Shown in pieces: positions 53,550 to 63,247 of a stretch of DNA of 64,000 nucleotides. Within the stretch, counting starts at the first letter, position 1. Each line of letters opens with the position of its first letter. The DNA lies in NCBI GenBank assembly GCA_944326685.1, contig CALVEV010000014.1, forward strand, positions 186,001 through 250,000, read 5' to 3'. This DNA is from Candidatus Gastranaerophilales bacterium. GTDB taxonomy: Bacteria; Cyanobacteriota; Vampirovibrionia; Gastranaerophilales; Gastranaerophilaceae. Both the position numbers and the translations under genes were made by a program. Below the pieces are notes generated by a model. That model was not told the DNA's origin. It saw nothing but the letters and a program-made list of their open reading frames with translations, and did no database searches.

Positions 53550-54440
53550 TTGAAAACACTTGATATTGTTGTTCCTGTTTATAATGAAGAAGATTGTATA
53601 GTGGAAACATTTAAAAGGTTATGTGATGTTAAAACATTATTATTAGATAAGTTACATGTTAATTTTCTATTTGTTAATGATGGTTCAAAAGATTCAAGTA
53701 TTGATATATTAAAAAAACTTGCTTTAGACAATCAATTTGTAAAAGTAATAGATTTTTCAAGAAATTTTGGTCACCAAATTGCAGTAACTGCAGGTCTTGA
53801 AAATTCAAATGCTGATTATGTTGCAATAATAGATGCTGATTTGCAGGATCCTCCAGAGTTAATTGTTGATATGTATAATAAATCTTTGGAAGGTTACGAT
53901 ATTGTTTATGGTAAAAGATTAAAGCGTGAAAATGAAACGGCTTTTAAAAAAATTACTGCTTTTGGTTTTTATAGAGTTTTAAATTTTTTGTGTAACTTAG
54001 ATATCCCAACTGATACAGGTGATTTTAGATTTATAACAAAGGATGTTGTAGATGTTCTAAAACGCATGCCAGAACATAATAGATTTATTCGAGGTATGGT
54101 TCCTTGGGTTGGATTTAAGTCTGCACCAATTGAATTTAATAGAGAAGAACGATTTGCAGGCGAAACGCATTATCCATTAAAAGCAATGTTAAGATTGGCA
54201 GCAAATGGTATTTTTTCATTCTCTTTAAAGCCTTTAAAATTAATCAATTGGTTAGGTCTTTTATTATTAATATTTTCTTTTATATCAATGATAAAAATGA
54301 ATTTATTATCTGCTACAATTCTTTTTGTTGGAGCAATACAGCTTTTTGCAATTGGTATAGTTGGAGTTTATTTAGGACGTATTTATGAAGAAGTTCTAAA
54401 AAGACCTTTATATATAGTTAAAGATAAATATAATATTTAG
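53550..54440 (+). CDS. Polyprenyl-phosphate glycosyltransferase (GT2)
   Basis: A 296-residue GT2 enzyme of the DPM1/GtrB/ArnC type that transfers a sugar to polyprenyl phosphate. It has IVVPVYNEEDCI, FVNDGSKDSS, the DADLQDPPELI metal site, and two C-terminal membrane helices. The start is TTG, with GGGAG upstream at normal spacing and no better choice. Followed after 12 bases by a GT39-like enzyme that could use the lipid-linked sugar to modify an outer structure, a pairing common in lipid A or protein glycosylation systems. Sugar unknown. Confidence 0.88.
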   Translation: MKTLDIVVPVYNEEDCIVETFKRLCDVKTLLLDKLHVNFLFVNDGSKDSSIDILKKLALDNQFVKVIDFSRNFGHQIAVTAGLENSNADYVAIIDADLQDPPELIVDMYNKSLEGYDIVYGKRLKRENETAFKKITAFGFYRVLNFLCNLDIPTDTGDFRFITKDVVDVLKRMPEHNRFIRGMVPWVGFKSAPIEFNREERFAGETHYPLKAMLRLAANGIFSFSLKPLKLINWLGLLLLIFSFISMIKMNLLSATILFVGAIQLFAIGIVGVYLGRIYEEVLKRPLYIVKDKYNI

Positions 54441-54452
54441 GAAATAATAGTT

Positions 54453-55877
54453 ATGGAAAAAATTAAACAATTTTATAAAGAAAGTCCTGAAAAATTTTAT
54501 TTGATAGTATTGGGGATATTATCATTAGTATTTTTATTTTTAGGTATTGGTTCATATCCATTAGTTGATGTTGATGAAACAAGATATGCAGTAATGTCAA
54601 GAGATTTGTTGGGACATAATTGGAATTTCTTGATGTTGAATGGAGTTCCATTTATTGAAAAACCTCCATTATATTTTTGGTTTACTGCTTTATCTATAAA
54701 ACTGTTTGGTTTTCATGAATGGGCTATTAGGCTTCCTATGTCAATATTGGCAATTATTACAGTATTTAGTACATATTTTGTCGGTAAAAAGGTTAAATCT
54801 TCACGCTTAGGTTTCTATGCTGCTATCGTTTTGCTAACGAATGTATTTTTTGTAATGCTTACACGTGTTGCAATAATTGATATGGTTTTTACAGCATTTT
54901 TAACTTGGACTATATATTGTGGTTTGCTAACAGATTTTGTTCAAGATAAGTATAAAAAATATTTATGGTGGGGATTTTATTTGTTTGCATCATTTGCTTT
55001 TTTGGCAAAAGGTTTGTTAGCGATTGTATTTCCTGTTGCTATAATTGGGATTAGACGCTTATTAAGAAAAGATGTAAAAGAAATCTTTAGACCTGTTAAT
55101 ATTTTGCCTGGAATTATTTTGTTCTTGTTAATAAATATTCCATGGCATTTAGCAATGTATAATGAGTATGGTTTTGATTTTATATGGACTTACTTTATAT
55201 TGCATCATTTTGAACGTTTAGTTGATGCTGATGCATTAGGAAAAACAAGGCCGTTTTTATATTTTGTTCCTGTATTTTTAGTAGGTTTCTTGCCTTGGTC
55301 AATTCATTTTATAGGTGCAATTATTGATTTTGTTAAAAAGAAATTATATAAAGATGATTTAATTTTATTTTGGGGAATATATTTTGTTGTAATATTCGGT
55401 TTATTCAGTATTGCAAGTGGTAAATTGCCTACTTATGTTTTACCTTGTGTTCCTGCAGCATCATTTATGGTTGCGGAATTCATCCTAGAAAGAAATAAAA
55501 AGTGGTTAACAATACCTGTAAGTGTATCAATTGTAGCTTTAATAGGAGCAATTATTGCTTTAAAAACAATTGTTTATCATGGTGGAATGAGTGAGTTAGT
55601 AGATTATTCTAAAATTGCACAGAATTCAAAATATCATTTAATTACATATAACATGCCAGTAAAACCTTCAATATTTTTGAATTATAAAAAGGATTATGCT
55701 GATTTAATTTTAGAAGATAATATTTCAGAATTAAAAGACGCCGTTAAAAGAAATAAAGATGTTTTATTGATAGTGAAAAATAAAAACATGATTAATTCAC
55801 CAAATAATTCATATGTAGAATCTAATTTTCTTATCGTAAAAACAGGTAAAAAATATAGTTTATATAAGCTTAAATAA
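54453..55877 (+). CDS. ArnT-like GT39 glycosyltransferase
   Basis: A 474-residue membrane glycosyltransferase with about 12 helices. The first extramembrane loop has the DVDETRYAVMSRD motif (double acidic residue of PMT/ArnT enzymes) and MLNGVPFIEKPPLYFWFTAL. Such enzymes move a sugar from polyprenyl phosphate to a lipid, protein or glycan outside the membrane. The neighbouring GT2 probably makes the donor, so the two may be one decoration module. Acceptor unknown. Confidence 0.85.
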   Translation: MEKIKQFYKESPEKFYLIVLGILSLVFLFLGIGSYPLVDVDETRYAVMSRDLLGHNWNFLMLNGVPFIEKPPLYFWFTALSIKLFGFHEWAIRLPMSILAIITVFSTYFVGKKVKSSRLGFYAAIVLLTNVFFVMLTRVAIIDMVFTAFLTWTIYCGLLTDFVQDKYKKYLWWGFYLFASFAFLAKGLLAIVFPVAIIGIRRLLRKDVKEIFRPVNILPGIILFLLINIPWHLAMYNEYGFDFIWTYFILHHFERLVDADALGKTRPFLYFVPVFLVGFLPWSIHFIGAIIDFVKKKLYKDDLILFWGIYFVVIFGLFSIASGKLPTYVLPCVPAASFMVAEFILERNKKWLTIPVSVSIVALIGAIIALKTIVYHGGMSELVDYSKIAQNSKYHLITYNMPVKPSIFLNYKKDYADLILEDNISELKDAVKRNKDVLLIVKNKNMINSPNNSYVESNFLIVKTGKKYSLYKLK

Positions 55878-55879
55878 TT

Positions 55880-56800
55880 TTAAAAATTCTGCATGAATTT
55901 TTTTAGTAAGCTTGTATCATAAGGTTTAGTTTCTCGAGAAGGATCATATTTTTTATTTCTGATATTTACACTTGGAATAGTTAAAACATTATATTGGTTG
56001 TCAGGATTATTTTTAGGAATAACCTGAGTGTCTGTTCCTATGCATTTATCTCCAGAATACAGAAAAGCCATATTTTCTTTTTGTATTTCATTTTCTTTTA
56101 CTCTAAATACAGGTTTCCCATTTGAAGTAGTGAAAAATCTTGTAATTTTAGGAGGTTCATTTTGATTTTGAACTAAAGTTCTGTATTCTTTATTTTGAAC
56201 TTTTGATCTTTTAAATAATTTGAATAAATACTTATGTTCATTTTTATCAATTTCAGCATTATTTATAAGGTTTTTACCTTTATATGATTTAACAAGTCTT
56301 GTAATGTATTTCCCATTAGGCATTTCTTCTTGTTTTATAAGAATACGTTGTATTATATTACCTTTATTATTTCCTATAATTATTTCTTGATATTTGAATT
56401 TGTCTTTAATATTTTCAAGTGTAATTTTAAGGTTTCCATTTTTTAGTCTTTCTTGTTTTTGATTAGTGACAAATTCACCAATAGCAGGTTTAAAGTTTTT
56501 GTATTTGTTAAGTAATCCTTTTGAATTTTTCTTATTAAAAGTGCCTAGAAGAATCTCTGGTAAGAAAAACAATCCAAGAAAAAATGCAGTAGAAAGAACT
56601 CCGTTAAATATTTTCATTGCTTTGCTATTTTCTTTAGGTGTAATAATTTTAGGGCTTGTTGTATTTTCAAATGAATCTTTTTTAATTTCTTGTTTATCTA
56701 TTTGAGGGGATATTATTTGTGTTTTATTTATTTCAGATGATTTGATTTGATTGTTAAGAGCTTGAGTTATTAAATTATTATTTGATTGAATTTCTGTCAT
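55880..56800 (-). CDS. Unknown protein with one membrane helix
   Basis: A 306-residue protein, unrecognised. The first 60 residues are polar and Asn/Ser/Ile rich, then comes one membrane segment (about 67-87, GVLSTAFFLGLFFLPEILLG), then a basic 215-residue domain with many Lys, Asn and Gln, including repeated KGN/NGK turns. There is no classical Sec signal at the start. The layout (disordered N-terminus, single helix, basic domain) recalls other lineage-specific unknowns here. It ends two bases from the stop of the GT39 gene. Confidence 0.5.
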   Translation of the reverse strand: MTEIQSNNNLITQALNNQIKSSEINKTQIISPQIDKQEIKKDSFENTTSPKIITPKENSKAMKIFNGVLSTAFFLGLFFLPEILLGTFNKKNSKGLLNKYKNFKPAIGEFVTNQKQERLKNGNLKITLENIKDKFKYQEIIIGNNKGNIIQRILIKQEEMPNGKYITRLVKSYKGKNLINNAEIDKNEHKYLFKLFKRSKVQNKEYRTLVQNQNEPPKITRFFTTSNGKPVFRVKENEIQKENMAFLYSGDKCIGTDTQVIPKNNPDNQYNVLTIPSVNIRNKKYDPSRETKPYDTSLLKKFMQNF

Positions 56801-56943
56801 AATACCCTACCTTTGTATGGTTAAAAACATAGAAATGTAAATTTTTGCTATTTGATGAATAATAATTTACATTAATATTTTGAAAATGAATTAGTTTATG
56901 TTATCATCAAGAAAAAGTATAGACATATATTAAAGGAGTTTTT

Positions 56944-57501
56944 ATGATTTCTGTAAACGATTTCAAAACAGGTTTAACATTACAATTAGATAATGGCTTA
57001 TGGTCAGTAGTAGAGTTTCTACACGTTAAGCCAGGAAAAGGTGCAGCGTTTGTACGTTCAAAATTAAAAAATGTTGAAACAGGTCAAGTAGTAGAAAAAA
57101 CATTTAGAGCTGGTGAAAAAGTTGCGAAGGCTACTTTAGACAGACGTGAAATGCAATATTTATATAAAGAAGGTAAAGATTACGTTATGATGGATAACGA
57201 ATCATATGAACAAACTCAATTAACAGAATCACAAATAGGTGATAGTATAAAATATTTAAAAGAAAATATGAATGTGCAAGTTTTAATGCATGATGGAAAA
57301 GTTATCGGTGTAGATATTCCTGCTCACGTTGAGTTAGAAGTAGTTGATACTCCTCCAGCAGAAAAGGGTAATACATCACAAGGTGGAACAAAACCTGCTA
57401 CATTAGAAACAGGTGCAGTAGTAAACGTTCCATTCTTTGTAGTAAATGGAGATATAATTAGAGTAGATACTAGATCAAATGAATATTTAGATCGTTGCTA
57501 G
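56944..57501 (+). CDS. efp: Elongation factor P
   Basis: Rescues ribosomes stalled at proline runs. The 185-residue protein has the three beta-barrel domains, with the loop [14 protein letters not shown] in domain I whose lysine carries a modification in many bacteria, [23 protein letters not shown], and the conserved [11 protein letters not shown] end. AAAGGAGT is well placed. accB follows 19 bases later, then accC; this efp-accB-accC order is found in several phyla. No modification enzyme (EpmA, EarP) is seen. Confidence 0.96.
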   Translation: MISVNDFKTGLTLQLDNGLWSVVEFLHVKPGKGAAFVRSKLKNVETGQVVEKTFRAGEKVAKATLDRREMQYLYKEGKDYVMMDNESYEQTQLTESQIGDSIKYLKENMNVQVLMHDGKVIGVDIPAHVELEVVDTPPAEKGNTSQGGTKPATLETGAVVNVPFFVVNGDIIRVDTRSNEYLDRC

Positions 57502-57520
57502 TAGAAGAAAAGGACAAAAA

Positions 57521-57985
57521 ATGAAATTTGAAGTAGAATATATCGAAAAAATAGCAAAAATAGTTGCTGAAAATGAATTAACAGAAATTTCACTAGAAGA
57601 TGGTGAACAAGCAATAACAATAAGAAAAGATTTACCAGAAGTAGCAGTATCTGCAGCTCCAGTTGCTCCAACATATGCAGCACCTGTTGCGTCAGCTCCA
57701 GCAGCTCCTGCAACACAAGAAGCTCCAAAAGCATCTGAGCCTGCTCACAAAGGTAAAGCAATAACATCTCCAATGGTTGGAACATTCTATGCTGCTCCAT
57801 CTCCAGATGCTTCTCCTTTTGTAGAAGTTGGTAAAACAATTTCTCAAGGTGATGTTGTTTGTATAGTTGAAGCAATGAAACTAATGAATGAAATTGAATC
57901 AGAATTTTCAGGAACAATTACTGAAATTTGTGTAAAAGATGGTCAACCAGTTGAGTATGGTCAACCATTAATGTATGTAGAATAA
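57521..57985 (+). CDS. accB: Biotin carboxyl carrier protein
   Basis: Carrier subunit of acetyl-CoA carboxylase, which makes malonyl-CoA for fatty acids. The 154-residue protein has an N-terminal domain, an Ala/Pro linker ([19 protein letters not shown]), and a biotinyl domain with the modified lysine in [13 protein letters not shown]. An AAGG site is 6 bases before the ATG. Between accB and accC there is a hairpin, so the two may be differently expressed. Confidence 0.95.
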   Translation: MKFEVEYIEKIAKIVAENELTEISLEDGEQAITIRKDLPEVAVSAAPVAPTYAAPVASAPAAPATQEAPKASEPAHKGKAITSPMVGTFYAAPSPDASPFVEVGKTISQGDVVCIVEAMKLMNEIESEFSGTITEICVKDGQPVEYGQPLMYVE

Positions 57986-57998
57986 GGAAGTGTTAAAA

Positions 57999-58024
57999 AA
58001 AAGAGGCTGTAATCAGCCTCTTTT
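57999..58024 (+). terminator. Hairpin between accB and accC
   Basis: AAAAGAGGCTG pairs with CAGCCTCTTTT around TAAT; a short T-run follows. It probably ends part of the efp-accB transcript and lets some through to accC. Confidence 0.75.
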
Positions 58025-58052
58025 ATAAGTTAATTTGGGAAGAAAGATAGTT

Positions 58053-59402
58053 ATGTTTAAAAAGGTATTGGTAGCAAATAGAGGCGAAATCGCTGTAAGA
58101 GTAATAAGAGCTTGTAGAGAGTTAGGGATTCCTACAGTTGCAATATATTCAGAAGCGGATGCTGATTCTCTTCATGTAAGATTAGCAACAGATGCATATT
58201 GTATAGGGCCAGCTCCAAGCAATAAAAGTTATTTGAGTATTCCTGCAATAATGTCAACAGCAATAATGACAGGAGCAGATGCAATACACCCAGGATATGG
58301 TTTTATGTCTGAAAGAGCAGATTTTGTGGATATTTGTGACCAACACGGAATAAAATTTATTGGTCCATCAGCTGCAGCAATGAGAAAAATGGGTGACAAA
58401 GCAACAGCTAGAAAAACAATGATTGAAAATAATGTTCCAGTTACTCCGGGTACTGGTATTGTTAGAACAGTTGAAGAAGTTCAAGCATTTGCTAATAAAG
58501 TTGGTTATCCAATAATTTTGAAAGCTACAGCAGGTGGCGGTGGTAAAGGTATGAGAATCTGTAGAGAAGATGCAGATGTAGAAGTTAACTTAAATCTTTG
58601 CCAATCAGAAGCTCAAAATTTCTTTGGAAATCCTGATGTTTATGCAGAAAAATATCTTGAAAATCCAAGACATATTGAAGTCCAAATTTTGGCAGATCAA
58701 TATGGTAATGTTATTCACTTAGGAGAAAGAGATTGTTCTATCCAAAGACGTCACCAAAAGTTACTAGAAGAGGCTCCATCTCCTGCTATTGATGAAAAAA
58801 CAAGAGCAGAAATGGGGGCAGCTGCTGTGAGAGCTGCAAAAGCTATTAATTATGAAGGCGCAGGCACTTGTGAATTTTTACTTGATCATGATGGAAAATG
58901 GTATTTTATGGAAATGAATACTCGTGTTCAAGTAGAACATTGTGTTACTGAAATGATTTCACAAATAGATATTGTACGAGAACAAATTCTAGTAGCATCA
59001 GGTGAAAAATTAGGTTATACACAAGATGATGTAAAATTAAGAGGTCATGCTATAGAGTGTCGTATAAATGCTGAAGATCCAGATAAAGATTTTATGCCTT
59101 GTCCAGGTAAAATTGATGGTTATTTTGCACCAGGTGGGTTTGGTATAAGAGTTGACTCTCACGTTTATCCTGGATATTCTATTCCTCCTTATTACGATTC
59201 AATGATTGGTAAATTGATATGTTGGGGAGAAACAAGAAATGATGCAAGACGTAGAATGTATCAAGCATTGAAAGAATATGTAGTTACAGGTATTAAGACA
59301 ACAATACCATTCCACCAAGAGATTGTTGAAGACGAAGTCTTCATGAGTGGAAAATTTAATACCGGCTTTATTGAAGAATTTTACAAGCGTAAAGGTAAAT
59401 AA
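58053..59402 (+). CDS. accC: Biotin carboxylase
   Basis: Biotin carboxylase subunit of acetyl-CoA carboxylase. The 449-residue protein, the standard length, has the N-terminal VLVANRGEIAVRVIRACRELGI, ATP-grasp glycine loop KATAGGGGKGMRIC, the bicarbonate/Mg site with HIEVQI, EMNTRVQVEHCVTE, and the RINAEDP segment. The ATG at 58053 gives the normal N-terminus; an upstream TTG at 58035 would add six residues and is unlikely. The carboxyltransferase genes accA and accD are not in the window. Confidence 0.97.
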   Translation: MFKKVLVANRGEIAVRVIRACRELGIPTVAIYSEADADSLHVRLATDAYCIGPAPSNKSYLSIPAIMSTAIMTGADAIHPGYGFMSERADFVDICDQHGIKFIGPSAAAMRKMGDKATARKTMIENNVPVTPGTGIVRTVEEVQAFANKVGYPIILKATAGGGGKGMRICREDADVEVNLNLCQSEAQNFFGNPDVYAEKYLENPRHIEVQILADQYGNVIHLGERDCSIQRRHQKLLEEAPSPAIDEKTRAEMGAAAVRAAKAINYEGAGTCEFLLDHDGKWYFMEMNTRVQVEHCVTEMISQIDIVREQILVASGEKLGYTQDDVKLRGHAIECRINAEDPDKDFMPCPGKIDGYFAPGGFGIRVDSHVYPGYSIPPYYDSMIGKLICWGETRNDARRRMYQALKEYVVTGIKTTIPFHQEIVEDEVFMSGKFNTGFIEEFYKRKGK

Positions 59403-59404
59403 AG

Positions 59405-59429
59405 AAAAGAGCTTCGGCTCTTTTTTTTT
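59405..59429 (+). terminator. accC terminator (UUCG loop)
   Basis: AAAAGAGC-TTCG-GCTCTTTT followed by T residues; the very stable UUCG tetraloop. The T-run runs into the stop of the opposite Xer gene. Confidence 0.92.
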
Positions 59430-60327
59430 ATGCATGTGGATGAGAATTGTTATATACATCTTTTAAGTGTTGTGTTGATACATGTGTATATATTTGAGTA
59501 TTAGATATGCTTGTGTGGCCAAGAAGTTCTTGTACTATTCTTAGATCTGCTCCATTTTCTATTAATCTTGTTGCAAAACTATGTCTAAACATGTGTGGGG
59601 TTACATGTTTGGGTAATTGTATTTTTTCAACAACTTGGTTTATAACATTTCTTATTGTTTTTGTCTGTAAGCGGTATCCTGTATTATTAATAAATACAGG
59701 GCTAGTATCTGATTCATCAGGTCTAATACCATTGATCCCGCTAACAAGAGGTCTTGCAGTTTTTATATATTGTTCCAGATATCTTTTTGCTCGATTTGAT
59801 ATTAGTACAATTCTTTCTTTTGCTCCTTTTCCAAATACTTTAATTTCGTTACTTTCAAGCTCAAGATTTTCAAAGTTCAATCCACTAAGTTCTGAAACTC
59901 TCATGCCAGTTGCCCATAATAGCTCAAGAATAGCTCTATTTCTAAAGCCAGCAGGTGTAGAAATTTCAACATTATCAAGAATTTTTTCCATTTCATCGTC
60001 TGTTAAAAATTTTGGTAATGATTTGCCTTTTTTAGGTGCAATAAGTGAATCTGCAGGGTTTGTATCTATATATTTTTCTCTATATAAATATTTGTAGAAT
60101 CCTCTAATTGAAGCAATTTTACGCAAAATAGTAGTTTTTTTATAGTTAAATCTTTGTATAAAATGTTGATATTCTCTTAGTTTGTTTAAATCAACTTTAA
60201 GACAGTCAGAGTCTAGCCAAATGAGAAAGCTTATAATATCTGAAGCATAACCTTTTACTGTATTTTCAGAATAGTTCTTTTCGAATGAGAGGTATGTTTT
60301 ATAGTCTTCAAGATACTGTTTTTGCAT
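59428..60327 (-). CDS. Tyrosine recombinase XerC/XerD-like
   Basis: A 299-residue site-specific recombinase. The N-terminal SAM-like domain (TYLSFEKNYSENTVKGYASDI) is followed by the catalytic domain with Arg in ATGMRVSELSGL, the C-terminal HxxR in HMFRHSFATRLIENGADLRIVQELLGH, and the nucleophile tyrosine in TQIYTHVS. Length matches Xer. It probably resolves chromosome dimers at a dif site, though I cannot assign XerC versus XerD, and integrases look alike. AGGAGA precedes the ATG. No attachment-site repeat was noticed. Confidence 0.85.
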   Translation of the reverse strand: MQKQYLEDYKTYLSFEKNYSENTVKGYASDIISFLIWLDSDCLKVDLNKLREYQHFIQRFNYKKTTILRKIASIRGFYKYLYREKYIDTNPADSLIAPKKGKSLPKFLTDDEMEKILDNVEISTPAGFRNRAILELLWATGMRVSELSGLNFENLELESNEIKVFGKGAKERIVLISNRAKRYLEQYIKTARPLVSGINGIRPDESDTSPVFINNTGYRLQTKTIRNVINQVVEKIQLPKHVTPHMFRHSFATRLIENGADLRIVQELLGHTSISNTQIYTHVSTQHLKDVYNNSHPHA

Positions 60328-60413
60328 AAATCTCCTATGTATAATTTATTGCATTTTGTACTTGTATATTATACAATAACTTTAATATTGTTGGTAGTTG
60401 ATTGAGGTTTAAT

Positions 60414-62360
60414 ATGAAAATAAAAAAAGTATCATTGTCTGTTTTAGCTTTGTTATTAGCAACAAATTTATCAATTGCAGCTCCTAAAACGGATAGTAGT
60501 TCTGTAAATCAAAAGCTTTTTGAGATTAATAATTGTATAGAAAATAATGATTTTAGAAGTGCTGATAGATTGATTTATCAATCAGCTATTGAATATCCAA
60601 GTGAAGTTCAATTTCAAATTGCTTCAGCAATTTCATTAACTCAACAAGATAAGTTAGATTCTGCGCAGGATATATTAGATACAATAAAGAAATCATCTTT
60701 AAAATATGCTGATTATTACTATGCGCAAGCAGCTATTTATTTAAAAAGAATAGATACATCTAATATGCGTTTTAGAGCTAAAAATGATACATTGATTCAG
60801 TTAGCAATTAACCAATTAAATTATTCATTAAAAATAAATTCTAAAAACCCAAAAGTATATAATGCATTGGGTGTAGCAGAATTAAAACGTGGCGATTTAT
60901 ATCAAGCTCAAGTTAATTTTGAAAAGGCATTACAAGTTAATCAACATTATTCAACAGCTTTGGATAATTTAGGTTCTGTTTATTATATTACTAATGAATT
61001 GGATAAAGCAGAAACTTATTATAAAAAAGCAATGGCTGAAAATCCAACTTCTGCAACTTTATATTATCATTTAGCTCAAGTTGCATTTAAAAAAGATGAT
61101 TTACAAAAAGCTTTATATTATGCAAATAAATCATTAGATTTGTCACCTAAATCAACATATGCTTATAATTTATTAGGAGAAATCTATAGAAAACAAGGTA
61201 ATGAAGCAGCTGCTGTTACTGCGTTCAAAAAATCAATATTTTTAATGCCAGAAAATGTAGAAGCATATATTAATTTGGCTGGAATATATGAATCAAGAGG
61301 TGATTTAACAGCTGCAATTGAAGAATTAAAAACTTGCTATTCTATTGTTCCTGATAATGATTCAGTAAAGTTAAATTTAGCTGATATGATTTTATCTTCA
61401 GGTCAATATGAAGATGCTATTAAATATTATTCTGAGGTTTCTGATAAGTATAAAACAGAATCAATTGAAGGTATAGCATCTGCTTATTTTTCATTAGCAA
61501 CAGAATCTGCAAACAAATCAATGTTTAAGTCTAATAGAAGATTACATGATTCTCTTGTTTATATTGATAAAGCTATAAAAGAAAATCCTGATAATTTAGA
61601 ATTGTATTTAACAAAATCAAAATTGACAAGATTAATTCATAATCAAGTTGAGTCTAAAGAAGTTCTTTTAAAAATAGTTTCTGCACCTAATGCTAATATT
61701 TCAGATTTATTAACAAAGGGCGATGCTTATATTGCGCTTCAGCAATATAGAGATGCTAGAAACATATTTACCCAAGCTGTTAAGTTAGATAAAGATGTTG
61801 AAAGCGATTTAAATCTTGCTGAATATTTTACATATAATAAGCAATATCGTCATGCAAAAGATGCTATTCAGAACGTATTAGCGAAAGCACCAGAAAATAC
61901 TGATGCAATAAATAATCTAATATTTATAAATAAAACAATAGAACAGTCTAATGAACAGTATAAAAATGCAGTGCACTTTAAAAAAGAAGGAGATAAATTC
62001 TTCCAAAAAGTTTATTTGAATAAGTCATTAAAACTAGATCCAAATAACATTGAATCAAATTTAATGCTTGCAAAATTATTAAAGAAAGAAAAAGATATCT
62101 ATGGTGCAAGTAAATGTTATAAAACGGTTTTAGGTGCATTAGATAATGAAAAGCAAATAAAAAAAGTTGCAAAATGGTCTAAAAAATTAGATAAAAAAAT
62201 AGCTAAAATTGAAGCTAAGAAATCTAAAAAAGATCTTGTAAAAAAAGAAGATAATATTGTTCCAATAAAAGATTCTGAAGCTTCTGAAGCAAATACTGCA
62301 AAGGAAAAAATTGTTCCATTAGTTGATGTGAAAGAAGTAGAAGTACAAGAAAATAAATAG
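60414..62360 (+). CDS. Exported TPR repeat protein
   Basis: A 648-residue protein with a Sec signal (MKIKKVSLSVLALLLATNLSIAAPK) and about ten TPR-like helix pairs, clearest between residues 120 and 350 (for example NALGVAELKRGDLYQAQVNFEKAL and NPTSATLYYHLAQVAFKKDDL). The C-terminal 60 residues are lysine and glutamate rich. It is likely a periplasmic scaffold for protein assembly. GAGG lies before the ATG at 60414; a TTG at 60402 overlaps the ribosome site. Followed closely by the 81-residue gene and engB. Confidence 0.82.
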   Translation: MKIKKVSLSVLALLLATNLSIAAPKTDSSSVNQKLFEINNCIENNDFRSADRLIYQSAIEYPSEVQFQIASAISLTQQDKLDSAQDILDTIKKSSLKYADYYYAQAAIYLKRIDTSNMRFRAKNDTLIQLAINQLNYSLKINSKNPKVYNALGVAELKRGDLYQAQVNFEKALQVNQHYSTALDNLGSVYYITNELDKAETYYKKAMAENPTSATLYYHLAQVAFKKDDLQKALYYANKSLDLSPKSTYAYNLLGEIYRKQGNEAAAVTAFKKSIFLMPENVEAYINLAGIYESRGDLTAAIEELKTCYSIVPDNDSVKLNLADMILSSGQYEDAIKYYSEVSDKYKTESIEGIASAYFSLATESANKSMFKSNRRLHDSLVYIDKAIKENPDNLELYLTKSKLTRLIHNQVESKEVLLKIVSAPNANISDLLTKGDAYIALQQYRDARNIFTQAVKLDKDVESDLNLAEYFTYNKQYRHAKDAIQNVLAKAPENTDAINNLIFINKTIEQSNEQYKNAVHFKKEGDKFFQKVYLNKSLKLDPNNIESNLMLAKLLKKEKDIYGASKCYKTVLGALDNEKQIKKVAKWSKKLDKKIAKIEAKKSKKDLVKKEDNIVPIKDSEASEANTAKEKIVPLVDVKEVEVQENK

Positions 62361-62372
62361 TTATTGAGAAAT

Positions 62373-62618
62373 ATGAATATATTTAAGACATTTGAATTAT
62401 TTTTACGTGAGCCATTAAGCCTTTTTCGTCAAGGTTTAGTAAATATTGTAAGTATTCAAGATAATTTATTTGCAAGAAAAACTTCTATAAATGTAGATTT
62501 GATGAAAAATAAAGCTCAAATTACTGTTGTTAATAATGAAAAAGTCTATAATTTGTTAAAATTAGTAACTTATCGTGCTAAACAAAAGAAAATTGATAAG
62601 ATGTTGGTTGAAAGATGA
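62373..62618 (+). CDS. Small unknown protein before engB
   Basis: An 81-residue basic protein, unrecognised, possibly helical (FELFLREPLSLFRQGLVNIV; KVYNLLKLVTYRAKQKKIDKML). It begins 12 bases after the TPR gene and overlaps the engB start by four bases (ATGA), so it is in an operon. The start could also be a TTG at 62364; the ATG is preferred. No function is apparent. Confidence 0.5.
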   Translation: MNIFKTFELFLREPLSLFRQGLVNIVSIQDNLFARKTSINVDLMKNKAQITVVNNEKVYNLLKLVTYRAKQKKIDKMLVER

Positions 62619-63184
62619 AATATTTAGCTTCAAAATTTATAATAAGTGCAGAAAAATTATCACAATGTCCAGATACAACATTAAATGAATTTCCATTGTT
62701 AGGTCGCTCAAATGTTGGTAAGTCTTCTTTTATAAATGCTTTGGCTAATAACAAAAAGTTAGCTAAAACATCTAATACTCCAGGGAAAACAAGACTAATT
62801 AATTATTTTAATTTTTCAGATAAATTTATGATAGCTGATTTACCAGGATATGGCTATGCTAAAGTCTCAAGAGAGGCACAAGCTAAATGGCAAAAGTATT
62901 TAGAAGAATATCTTTTAAATAGAACACAAATAAAAACATTAGTTCAATTAATTGATTCTCGTCATGATATTCAAAAGAATGATTATCAAATGAGAGAATG
63001 GGTAAATGCTTATAATTTACCTATAATAACTATTGCAACAAAAATAGATTATGTCCCTAAAAATAAAGTTTTAAATGTAATATCTAAGATTAAAAAAGAA
63101 TTTGGTGGTATTGTTTTACCTTTTAGTTCAGTTGAACATAGATATAATGAGTCGGTTTTAGATTATTTTATCAATATAGAGTAA
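62615..63184 (+). CDS. engB: GTP-binding protein EngB/YsxC
   Basis: GTPase needed for large-subunit ribosome assembly. The 189-residue protein has the P-loop GRSNVGKSSFINAL, switch segment NTPGKTRLINYF, DLPGYGYAKV (G3), and the TKID G4 element ATKIDYVPKN. Length is normal. It overlaps the upstream gene by four bases. A strong terminator follows the stop. Confidence 0.95.
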   Translation: MKYLASKFIISAEKLSQCPDTTLNEFPLLGRSNVGKSSFINALANNKKLAKTSNTPGKTRLINYFNFSDKFMIADLPGYGYAKVSREAQAKWQKYLEEYLLNRTQIKTLVQLIDSRHDIQKNDYQMREWVNAYNLPIITIATKIDYVPKNKVLNVISKIKKEFGGIVLPFSSVEHRYNESVLDYFINIE

Positions 63185-63216
63185 AAAGACCTTGAAAATA
63201 CTTCAAGGCCTTTTTT
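63183..63216. terminator. Bidirectional intrinsic terminator
   Basis: AAAAAGACCTTGAA pairs with TTCAAGGCCTTTTT (one mismatch) between engB and the convergent gene, with a T-run. Confidence 0.9.
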
Positions 63217-63247
63217 ATTAGAAAGGAAATTTCTATTATGAATTATT

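Noticed and set aside
59428-60327. Integrase of a genomic island
   Set aside because: The length, flanking housekeeping genes and absence of attachment repeats or phage genes favour a chromosomal Xer protein.
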